Origin: Ctena decussata
Taxonomy: Eukaryota > Mollusca > Bivalvia > Lucinida > Lucinidae
Assembly (NCBI GenBank): GCA_963989385.1
Contig: OZ022503.1
Span: forward strand, 88,013,138-88,077,137
Direction: 5' to 3'
DNA length: 64,000 nt
The notes under the pieces are model-generated. The model ran no database searches and was not told the origin of the DNA. It was given only the letters and a program-made list of their open reading frames with translations. Both the position numbers and the translations under genes were made by a program. Positions 21,360 through 33,500 of the stretch are shown in pieces (the stretch's first letter is position 1; every line of letters starts with the position of its first letter).

Positions 21360-24300
21360 GTTTGTAGGTCAAGTCATTAGATTTCGTGGCTACTCCACTA
21401 TAAGAAGATCTATTATTTTGTTAGTTTTAATTCTTTGTACTATATCTTTATGATATTCTTTATCAAGGTATAAAATGTGGTTGATACGTGTTGTCAAGTA
21501 CCAACAAGGACTCAAAGGCTTTCATTTTATCCTCAACCTTCTCCGGTGCTTATGCCCTCAAACCAGTGACCTATAAATACAGTGACTCGCGTCTTCAACT
21601 TTCGGTCCAAAGAGGCATGTCGACTGTAACGCCTCCTACCGGAGCGCCATTTTTAATATAAGCTGAAAAAGCATGAATTTCTGTCAAAAGTTAACGGCGT
21701 GCATCGCCCATTATATCGGGGTACCTAGAACTAGAAGCGAAACCAAAACGGAACAAAATGAAACAAAATGAAACAAAACGAAACGCAATGAAACGAAACG
21801 GAATAGAAATCAAATGAAGCAAAATAAATCTGAAATCTAACAGCACAACATACATTTATATTTAAAATCCCTATATACCATTGCAGCAACAGTTACCCCC
21901 GACTATCACCTTTAAAGTACAATTTCTATAAAGTAGAACAGTGCTCCAGATAAGAAGGGGTAACAGAGATAATTTTGGGATAATTAGCCAAATTTCTCCA
22001 CAAAAACATATTTTGTGACCCATCATTAGAACCGTCTCGACGAGACGGTTCTAATGAGGGGTCACAACATATGTTTTCGTTGAGAAATAAGAAAAATTAT
22101 CTTTGAATTATCCTCAATACCCCCTCTTATCTGGAGCTCTGGTAGAACATAAGCCTCCTGTTGTGATTTTGTCAGCACAGCAAGGGCAACTGAAGGCCAA
22201 AGACTCTGTCAGTGGTGCCCAAGCAACCTTACAAGGTTATGGGATACGCTAGACTACTCACTAGACTAGATTGGATGTTAGTCTGTTGGCAAATAAAGGC
22301 AGGACGGATACAGGACGCGGTAAAGTGGTGGAGAGGAGATTAGGGTTGGAACCACTTTCAAACCTCAATAAATATTAAGAAAAAAATGCGGGTTGAAGAA
22401 AAGATAAATTTCAAAACGTCACACTCAGCCTCTTGCCAGCACATTAAAGGTTCATTTGGTGGTTTGTAAGAGGACATTGAATTTGGGTACGGGTATTTTG
22501 CAGTGGGATCCCGAACATGACAACAGTGAAACCAAGGGAAGGATAACTTCAGTTTCTGGGAACCAGGGAGCATTTTCTGAATTCACTATAGTTCGGGAAA
22601 TGCAAAGGCATTTTTTTTCTGCGCAGCATAAAAATAATTGTTGGGGACCGAGGCAAGAACACTATTTCAGGAACCTGGGTCATATGTATGGAGCTGGTAG
22701 CCCGAAAAATGTTGAAAAGCTCATACGACGCTCCACGACAAAAAAAAGTAAAAATAAATATTAATTATCTTTAAATAACAATCAAAAACTATAAAGACAA
22801 TAAAGAAAATGCCCAGACCAAAACACCCTAAGACCAAATGAGACCCCAAAATCGTATGTCAGTTTATCAAATTAAACAATTCAGCCAAGTATCTGTTTAA
22901 AAGTTAGGCCAAAAAAAAAATGTCTTGTTTCAGGAAACGTCACCAAAAAAAATAGGGTCGGTAGGTCGGAATTTTTTTTTTTTAGAGAATTTATTTTAAA
23001 CCTTCTCCAAACATTTTGCCCTAGATGCTAATAGGTTTTAGCATGTAATTTGTTAGTCTTTTCAGCTGTTGAACTAGCCTAGAGGTTTGATGCCTGAAGA
23101 AACCCAGAGGACCTCATGGAAGATAATAATATAAGATGTAAATCGCCAGCAATGACGACGCCATCTTGATGGAAGCAGGGCTTCCACTAACTTTCAAAAT
23201 TTGGAAGTCCAGACTTCCATGGTGTCAGATTTGGACGTATGGAGAGAATTTTTTGAAGTCTGAAGTTTTTAGGAATGACTTATGCATGGTTATTTTAAGC
23301 CCCCCCCCCCCCCCCCCCCCCCCCCCTCTCATCACTTTCTCTCTCTCTCTCTCCCATAGTGAATTTTTTTGTTCTACGAAGGGAAGCCTGAGCATTTGCG
23401 CAGTCTAATCAGAGTCATTCCTGCTTGTTTGTGAACAATACGTAAGACCTGAGCATTCTAAAAACTGGGGATTTGCCCAAGTTACGATGGTTGCACTGTC
23501 TGTTACTGCATAATAATCCCTTTCATTGCCGCCTAATGGGCCGCGTAGGAAATAGGTGACTTACGAGACGTGTGAAGAGCGTATATTGACACGCTTCCTC
23601 CGAAGAACTCGGTTGTCTTTAGGTCGATGTTCATTATTATTCATGTAGAAAGACCGGTCTGACTGCTTAGTTGCGCTGGCTGATACGATTGTTAGTTATC
23701 AGTGTGTGTACTGAGGTACCTTTAGCCGCCTCACAGTTAAAATGACACTGCGCACGGCACGCGTATACTCACAGCGGCGTCTTTGATATTAACATCAAAG
23801 CAAACGTGCTTGACCCCTAATCAAGCAGGTAATTGCATATCAACGCTACCGTTAGTATTGTACAGAATGTATAATCCCGTAGACCCTGATCAGAATGCGC
23901 TATTTTTGTGCACTGTTCGACATTATTTTCGCACTGGGTTGCATGACGATATGACGATACAACTAGGAAATCGGTGAAATGGACGTTTCAATATTCATAT
24001 TTTAAAAGTACCATTAATTAAAACAATGTAAATTATACCAGGGCGTGGACCATAACGCGCGGAAATAGCGACTATTTTAACAGTGTGTCTTCGCTTTTCG
24101 CGGAAGAGGTTCGTATTCCTAATAACTCCATTGACGACAGTATGGATCATGACAAGATCTTCCGTTGTTTGGGCAAACGTCAATATGAATGTTGTGTTCG
24201 TAAAAACTTCGGACAGAGTTTGTCAATACATGCTTCAGTATTCGTGTGTTATGGCTACATTCACAAACTTTTGAAGACGGCATGTATACGCCCTACACAT

Positions 24301-27300
24301 ACAGGTCAGTTACATTCTCGCGATAGTAAAAATTTCTCTAAATGCTCAGTCATAGTGATTTGATCAGTTGTTTTGCAGACTGTTGTAAGAGGTTGAATCT
24401 ACGAGTGGGCGTTATTTTGACACTCGTTATTGACAGGTAGGCGGTCCGACGTGTGTTACCTGTTTCAGTGCTCCATACGGACAAACTCTATTGGCCCGTA
24501 GCCTGGCCGTAGGCGGTCTTTTCGCCTGGCTGACACCTGTGGTAATCCTATTAAATGACACGTGCTAGAATTTTAAAGCCAGTGGCGATATTTTATACGT
24601 CGGGACAAGATCAAATGGCCGTAAGTGACAATTATCGGAAGACACGGTTGCAGTAATGGCGGTATGCGCCGTTTGGCTTACTGGCTTACGCCGCGGGACT
24701 TGTATAAAAACCGGGACTACCGGCAAAAATGAAGGTTGCCGATTTTTACCGATAGCGAGGCGCCTTAAATAAATTCGAGTCGGGTCCAAAAAAAGGGGTC
24801 GGTCGGGTTTCCGGAAACAAGACATTTTTTTTTTTTTTTTGGCCTTAATATATTTGATCTAACAAATACCCAGTGACATGGTAACTTCATATAGCAATGT
24901 TTAGGGATAAACATGGTGCTTTTTTATGCCCCCGAAGGAACTTCGGGTGGCATATTGAAATCGCACCGTCCGTCCGACCGTCTGTCAGTCCGTCCGTCCG
25001 TTACAAATCGTGTCTCAGCGATAACTTGAAAACTACTACAGCAAATTAGATGAAACTCCACAGAAAGATAAAGCATAATGAGAAGGTGTGTCGCGCGCAA
25101 GACTTGGGTCCGTACGCCCAAGGTCAAGGCCACAACTGGGTCAAAGGTCAAATTGTGTCTCAAAATCGTGTCGTAGCGATAATTTTAAAACTACTGAAGC
25201 AAATTTGATGAAACTTCACAGAGAGATAAAGCACTATGAGAAGGTGTGTCGCGCGAAAGGCTTAGGTCCCAACGCCCAAGGTCAAGGCCACAATTGGGTC
25301 AAAGGTCAAATTGTGTCTCAAAATCGTGTCTCAGCAATAATTTTAAAACTACTGAAGCAAATTTGACGAAACTTCACAGAAAGATAGAAGGTGTGTCACG
25401 CACAAGACTTAAGTCCCTATGCCCAAGGTCAAGGCCACAGTTGGGTCAGAAGTCAAATTGTGTCTCAAAATTGGCTTTCAGCGATTACTTATAAACTGCT
25501 GAAGCAAATTTAATGAAACTCCACAGAAAGATGAAACATAATGAGAAGTTGTGTTGCACATCACATTTGGGTTGCCAGGTTCAAGGTCAAGGTCACAATT
25601 GGGGGTCAAAGGTCACATCTTGCCTCTATGATAGCTTTAAACCTGCTGAAGCTAATGTCATCAAACTTCACAGAAAGGTAAACCATAATGAGAAGGTATG
25701 TTACACACAATATTTATGATCCCAAATCCAAGGTCAAGGTCACAATCTGGGGTCAGAGGTCAAATCATGTCTCGGCGATTACTCAGAAAAGTACCAAAGC
25801 AAACTTTAAAGAACGATAAAGCCTAATGAGATAATTTACCATGCACAAGACATAGGTTCCCACACCCAAGGTCAAGGTCATAGCCAGAGGTCAAAGGTCA
25901 AGTCATTCATCCTCAATTACCTAAAGACTTCTGAAGTAAACTTTATTTAACCTCATGAAAAGGTATAAAATAGTGAATATGCCACAAACGAATTATGGTT
26001 ATGTTGCCCGAAGTCAGGATCATGATAAAATGGTCATGTAAAGAAAAGTAAAGTATAACGAAGTTATGTAAGGTGTGACATTTAGGTTCCCACACCCAAT
26101 GTCAAGGCCACAACACAGTTTGGTTAGTGGTTGATTTAAGTCTCCTTGAATCCTCTTAAACTTCCAAAGTGCATTTAAACATTACAGAAAAGTAAACGGA
26201 AATGAGAATGTATATCATGTGCAAGACTCATGTGCAAGACTCAGGTTCTATGCCCAGGGTCAAGGTCACAACTAGGGTTCAAAGGTCAGTTTAAGGGGCC
26301 TTCGGGGGCATTTGTTACACACTGTAACATTTCTTGTTTAGTCTTCCTTTTGCATTAATATGTGGTGCTGTTCTATTGTGATGCTTTCATGGTATTTTTC
26401 AGATTTTGCTCCATTTCGTTTTATTTCTATTTCGTTCTGTCGTTTCGTTGCGTTTTGTTTCGTTTCGTTCCGTTTTGGTTCCATTTCTAGTTTTATAGGG
26501 ACCCATTTTATCGGTGTTTTCATAGTGAAATTATTATGCAACGATAAGGTAAGCTTTGAATTTTATAATGATGTATCAGAATATAAGTTTTGCTTGGTTT
26601 TGGAGTTCATTTTTAACGATGTAAATTGAGAAACTTTGGTCACTCGAAAGAAAATGGTGACGCCGCCGTAAAAACCATCACTTCTTTTACGATGTACTCC
26701 GTCGTTAATAAGGTTTGAGGTAATATTTTAGCATTAGAAAACGAAAGGGGAAGGACCAAAATGTTGTTTAAAATCATTTTCTGATGATGACAATTATTTA
26801 CTATTTTGATAGTCTAATTACAGTATAGAAATAGGCTTATTTAGGAGAGTAGCGAAAACCAGCAAATCAGGATGTTCAAAACCCCACTCCCCTGTTTTTT
26901 AATAAGACTCCCAAAATAACTATTTTTGAGCCTCTCAATGATATTTTTCATAAAGTGGAATGCCTTTTAAATTGTTTGAGTGCAATTTTATGCAATTTCG
27001 TGCCGATTTAATGGGTCAAAATAATCTTTAAATAAAACTTGTTTTCACAGTTTTCGCCATACAACAAGGAGTTCCGAGGTTTGGTTAGTTATGCATTGAA
27101 GAATTTGTCAGGGACCAAAGTTTCTCATTTCTCATCAGTAAAAATTAACCCCAAAACCAAGCAAAATAATCACAAAACTTACTATTCTAATACATCATCA
27201 TAAAATTCAAAGCTTACCTTAACGTTGAATAATAATATAATAAGGTAAACATTAATGAAATGGGAGATTCACGTCGATAGCTTCTGATAGAAATTCCAAC

Positions 27301-27542
27301 CCACTCAGCTTAATTAAAACCTATGTCACCTACTTACTTCAATTTTCAATGCATGCATATTCTCCTAAGTAAGAGAGAGCCAAGATCAAAATCCGCATCC
27401 AAATGCATAATAAAAAAAGCATAATAAAGAAAAGTTTCCCGTATTTATATTGAAAAGTCCTCCAGCCCATTTTTTTCGTGTTTATACCCCCGGTATACGA
27501 AGTATAATAGGGGGTATATAGTTTTTGGTTTTTCCGTTAATA

Positions 27543-27577
<35 letters not shown>

Positions 27578-30500
27578 TAACATTTTTTCTGTCAAAGTTT
27601 TCACAGGAACCACAATAGGTAGGATCTTGAAATTCGGTACAGACGTTTGGTATGACTAGTTGTACCGTGTAAAAGACAATCAGCCTTCTCCTGCTTATCA
27701 TTCCCTTTGTTTGTCCATTTTTTCTTTCTCTCCATTAAAATTTCTGTCACAGATTTCTCAGGAACCATGATAGCTAGGATCTTGAAATTTGGTACAAACG
27801 TTGGGTATGACTAGTTGTACCTGTAAGAGACAATCAGCCTTCTCCTGCTTATCATTCCCTTTGTTTGTCCATTTTTTCTTTCTCTCCATTAAAATTTCTG
27901 TCACAGATTTCTCAGGAACCACGATAGCTAGGATTTTGAAATTTGGTACAAACGTTGGGTATCACTAGTTGTACTGTGTAAGAGACAGTCAGCCTTCTCC
28001 TGCTTATCATTCCCTTTGTTTGTTCATTTTTTCTTTCTCTCCAATAAAATTTCTGTCACAGATTTCACAGGAACCACGATAGCTAGGATCTTGAAATTTG
28101 GTACAAACATTGGGTATGACTAGTTATACCGTGTAAGAGACAAACAACCGTCTCCTGCTTATCATTCCCTTTGTTTGTCCATTTTTTCTTTCTCTCCATT
28201 AAAATTTCTGTCACAGATTTCTCAGGAACCATGATAGCTAGGATCTTGAAATTTGGTACAAACGTTGGGTATGACTAGTTGTACTGTGTAAGAGACAATC
28301 AGCCTTCTCCTGCTTATCATTCCCTTTGTTTGTCCATTTTTTCTTTCTCTCCATTAAAATTTCTGTCACAGATTTCTCAGGAACCATGATAGCTAGGATC
28401 TTGAAATTTGGTACAAACGTTGGGTATGACTAGTTGTACCGTGTAAGAGACAATCAGCCTTCTCCTGCTTATCATTCCCTTTGTTTGTTCATTTTTTCTT
28501 TCTCTCAAATAAAATTTCTGTCACAGATTTCTCAGGAACCATGATAGCTAGGATCTTGAAATTTGGTACAAACATTGGGTTTGACTAGTTGTACCCTGTA
28601 AGAGACAATCCGCCTTCTCCTCTTATCATTCCCTTTGTTTGTCCATTTTTTCTTTCTCTCCAATAAAATATCTGTCACAGATTTCTCAGGAACCACAATA
28701 GCTAGGATCTTGAAATTTGGTACAAACGTTGGGTAAGACTAGTTGTACAGTGTAAGAGACAATCAGCCTTCTCCTGCTTATCATTCCCTTTGTTTGTCCA
28801 TTTTTTTCTTTCTCTCCATTAAAATTTCTGTCACAGATTTCTCAGGAACCACAATAGCTAGGATTTTGAAATTTGGTACAAACATTGGAAATGACTAGTT
28901 GTACCGTGTAAGAGACAATCAGCCTTCTCTTGCTTATCATTCCCTTTGTTTGTCCATTTTTTCTTTCTCTCCAAATAAATTTGTCACAGACTTATCATTC
29001 CCTTTGTTTGTCCATTTTTTCTTTCTCTCCATTAAAATTTCTGTCACAGATTTCTCAGGAACCACAATAGGTAGGATTTTGAAATTTGGTACAAACGTTG
29101 GATATGACTAGTTGTACAGTGTAAGAGACAATTAGCCTTCTCTTGCTTATCATTCCCTTTGTTTGTTCAGTTTTTCATTCTCTTCTATAAAATTAACTTT
29201 TCCTGTCCAAGATTTTTCAGGAACCACATGCTAGGATTTTGAAATTGGGTGCAAATGTTGGAAATGACTGGTTGCATCATGTAAGAGAGTATCAGCTTCC
29301 TTCTGCATATCATTCCCTTTGTTTGTCCATTTTTCTTTCTCTCCAATTTATTTTTGTCACAGTTTTCTCTGTTCCTAAGAGAGCCACAGTCTTCAAATTT
29401 TGTATACATCTTGAGAATGGCCAAGTTTCTTGTTGGAAAGAAAATCAAAATGCTAAGATTTTTATTTTTTTTTTCCCTTCTTTTGCATTTTTTCTGTTTT
29501 TCCATCTTGATCTCCAATGGAATAAATGGGAAAATTTATGTCAAAGATTTCTCAGATTGCCATGTAACTAGGTTTAGTTATATATAAAAACTGACTAGTT
29601 GACATCATCTGGATGCTGTTGCTGACTTAAGGTCAGTGTCACTGACATAGAAGTTTATGTAAACTTGTGTTGAAGTTTTTTGTTAAATTTGTATTTTCTT
29701 TTGATTACATAATTTGCATATTTTAATGGAACCATTGTGTATTTGTCTATAGGCCTTTCACTGTATTTGTAAATGATTGTCCATTCATCTGTCTGTTATT
29801 TAACATTTGCTTTAAAATTTTGTATTAAGTTTGTTTATATAAGGCGATGGCGCTGGCCGGGGGTATACGTGAGCCCCTGCTCACATGCTCTTGTTTTTTT
29901 TGTGTGTTTTTTAACTACGTCAAGTAAAACTACCGTATAAAAACTTGGCAAGTTTGGTATCAAAATTTCGGAAATTAAGTACACAATTAAATGCAAACGT
30001 TTATAAAAACACATTATTTATACAAATTAAATTAAACAGTGATAATATTAAAATATTTCTAGATGCCAAATAAGCAGTCGATAGAATTATCGATTTTTTC
30101 AGCCACTCACCTGTCCAGCGGCGTGACAAGCGTCTATTGGAAAAATACCTATATTTAACTGGAGATGCTAGTCACTCTATATATAGGTCACTGCTCAAAC
30201 TATATACACAATTCTCCTACTTCTGTAGTTTCGGCTGTTTCAGAGGTTTGCCAGTGTCTATGTCAACAGTTGATCACGTGACCTCCCATTGCTAGTACAA
30301 TATCTATAGCCCAGTTCAAATCACCAGATATTGATATTTTCTGTTCTCATGTTACTCTTTTATTCCACAATGAAATTCACTAGATAGATAACTGGAAATA
30401 TGTGTTAATAAAAGTGTAGAGCCTGAGTTTAAAATGATATTTGAAAAATAAAATTTTCACTGATCCAGAAAATTGTTACATGTGTAAATTAAGGGAATCC

Positions 30501-33500
30501 ATTAATTTCTAATGATTTCTTTGATAGTTTACAAAATTTTTCCACCTTTTAACCTCATGAGCCCAAACTTCTGCTGTTCGACCTATGGACATCAGGAGAA
30601 AGTGCCTTACAGTGGGCAGTGATTTTAAAGAAAGATTTAACTAACATTTCTTTAATGCTACTTCATGTTTGACATGTAAGTCCTCAATATCCAGACATTT
30701 TATTGCACCCTATTAAACTATTACATAGAGGTGTGTGGGTTTTTCTTTGTGGTATACCGCAAAAGCTGAAAACAATTTAAAAAGAAGTCACATACCCGAC
30801 TGTGTTGGTAGAAGTACAGATTGTATCAGGAGAAAAGTAATTGTTCTAAGAATAATTCCTTCATTGGTCAACCATTAAAGGTGACAGTACTCCAGATAAG
30901 AAGGAGTAATAGGGATAATTTAGGGGTAATTTTCCTTATTTTACCATCAAAGCATATATTATGACCCTTCATTAGAACTGTCTCATTTAGACATTTCTAA
31001 TGAGGGGCCTCAACAAGCATATATTGTGACCCTTCATTAGAATTGTCTCATCGAGACGCTTCTAATGAGGGGTCACAACATATGTTTTCTTTGAGAAATA
31101 AGAAAAACCATCTTTGAATTATCCACTATACCCCCACAGTGCCCCACTTATCTGGAGCTCTGCAGTTGATTGCGTATACAATGAGCCATCAGGGGAAGCT
31201 ACTCTTCCACTGTCATATTTGCCTCCCTTGTCAATTGGGGTCAACTCTTAAAATAAAGAATTTGCTCCTCTAGGAGCAAATTCATCCTTATAGGAGTAGA
31301 TCCCTTTTTGAAAGGGTTTTGACTTCCAGGGAACCAAACAGAAAGTCACTAAAATTGCCTAATGTAAAAGAAATGGTTGAAAAACATGTAAGTGTAACCA
31401 TAACCTTAATCTTTTATGGAATAATCTGATGAAATGGCCAACAAGTTGCTCAGAGCAAAAAACAAGTGATAAACTGCTTATCTTCATATTTTATTTATGC
31501 GTTTAGAATGCTCATGATAGTCATTTTTTTCTTTTCAACTAGTTATTCCTGGTTTTGAAGTGCATCTGTTTACATTGACTGACACACTTCTGCTATTCTG
31601 GTAAATGCACACACAAAAAAAACATAACCCACTTGAAAAGAAAAAACACCTTACAGAGTAACAGAAATGTATTTTGAGGAATGAAAATACAAGGCTACCA
31701 AATACAAAACTCATTTTGCAGTGAATTCTATTTTGAGGTGTAAAACTTTCAGATCCCTTGAAAATTATCTGTTGTACTGTCAGAGCAGTCTGATCTGAGT
31801 CTGCCTAAATTACTCTAATGATATATGAATTTCAGAAGATGGAGAAAAAGAATCACTGAAAATAGTTCTGAAGGTAGGGTCAAACAAAGAGCAGTCACCG
31901 GATGTGTACAGCCAGTCATCACATGATGAGAGACGACATAGACACAAGAAGAAGAAGAAAAAGAAGTCTGGAGATAGAGACAGGAGTAGACATTATGAGG
32001 TACTTTTTTCAGAGCCCCAGTGCAGAGAATATTTTGGGGTGGGGAAGGGGATTGGGTTTAAATAGGAAAAAATCATGTTGCTCCAATGAATTGTACAATC
32101 AATGTAGGAGAGGGCAGCTGAATGCAGTGACCTATATCTGACCTTGACTTGTAGTTCTTGACTTTTATTTCTTAGAAAGTTAATTTCCTCTGCTATGTTT
32201 TAGACATTTTCTTAGCAGCCAAATATGTACTGAAGCATTTTAGCCACCTTCATAGTCATGTTCTAACTGTCACATTCCGCAGTCTTGATATTTACTGTGC
32301 ATGCTTCCTAATGAAAAAATTTATTTTGAATTTGGCTTTGACACAACCCGTCACCATAAGTTTCCAAATATTATGATACCTTAAGGTTTTTTGGATACAC
32401 ATCAATGTTTTTTCCACCATTCTTGCAAAGGGAAACAACATGTTTGACTTCCTGTTTGCTTCTCTGGGGTCTACCTTTAAAGGAGTGAATTTGCTCCTAC
32501 AGGGGCAAATTCTTTCCTTTAAGAGTTGACCCTCATAATTCAGAAGTGATGCAAAATTGAAAATGGAACTGCCGCTCTTACTTCCCTAGGTAATCAGCGT
32601 ATAGTGTTCCCAGTCACCTTATGTTGATTATGCTATCCCCAAACTTGTCAAGACATTGCTAATAGATTGGCACACAGTGTAGACCATGGTCTGACTGTTC
32701 TCATGGAGCACTCAGCAGTCTGATCATGGTCTATAGTGTTTACTAAGGCACTTCTGTCCCATTAACACTTTTTAGACTAAAGATAGTAGGATACCCATTT
32801 TGGGGACATATGCGAACAGTGCAGATCCAATTCAAACGCCGCAAAACACAGCGTCTGATCAGGGTCTGCTCTATTTACATACAGGAATTTCTATGCAAAA
32901 TACAGTAAAAGTGAGTACATTCACCAAAACCCCTAAAACTAAAAATGGACTCATCCAAATGATAAGGGTGGACAAGTCTACTGGTCAAAAAAGGGTTAAA
33001 GAAAATAACTATTATTGTAATTTTCAAAATAAATGATATCAATAAATGAAGTACTATTACCACACTGGGTAGGTGGCAATCAAAAACACTCATGCAGTAG
33101 ACAAACGCGGATAAAAAAACCATTAGAAACAGTGTTCTCGATTGCAAATTATCCCTAATTTGCAATCGAAAACACTGTTTCTAAAAGTTTTTTATCTGCA
33201 TTAATCGATTGTTAAGAGCATTTTTGATTGCCGCCTACCCCGGTGTGATTATTGTTGGATAGACTGCAGTCTTTAAAGGCAAACTCCCATATTGTATGCC
33301 CAGCTGTCTTCTGACAGTTCTTGTTTTTGCCACCTAGGATGGTCGGGTGGCAGAGCTGAAGGATGATGATGATGATAGTTATTCGGCTAGCCAGGAAGAA
33401 GATGATGACAGCTATGAGCCGCCCCTAAAACGACCTATCTTTGACCTTGACGAGGACAGCAACACGAGCCAGGAGCTGAGACCTCGGAGAGTACCCGTAC

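Larger units (their letters stand above)
21720..26503. mobile_element. Long-TIR (Mutator-like) element, 4.8 kb, host of three nested elements
   Basis: Arms of about 140 bp start GGTACCTAGAACTAGAAGCG on the left and, complemented, GGTCCCTATAAAACTAGAAA on the right, then share AACCAAAACGGAAC and AAACGAAAC-type repeats. Flanked by CATTATATCGG (21709-21719) and CATTTTATCGG (26504-26514), an 11-bp duplication with one mismatch. Subtracting the nested elements at 21939, 22907 and 24925 leaves about 1.2 kb. No transposase seen. Confidence 0.7.
21360..31835 (+). other. BRD7 intron 1 (10.5 kb), nested mobile elements
   Basis: No further exon was found; exon 1 joins exon 2 in phase with the family's usual spacing before LKxVLKVG. 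It contains the 4.8-kb long-TIR element and everything nested in it, an inverted repeat at 26531-27236, HINE-like element C, and a 203-bp-family MITE at 30885. 29894-30884 and 31390-31800 are AT-rich without recognised features. Confidence 0.7.

Noticed and set aside
22907..24844. Transposase remnants in the Harbinger-like element (frames at 22456-22764, 24085-24363)
   Set aside because: No DDE triad or Myb/SANT-like motif; one frame lies outside the element and the other has no repeat of family signatures.
27589..29600. CRISPR-like direct repeat array
   Set aside because: Units of about 155 bp run head to tail without unique spacers, in a eukaryotic intron.
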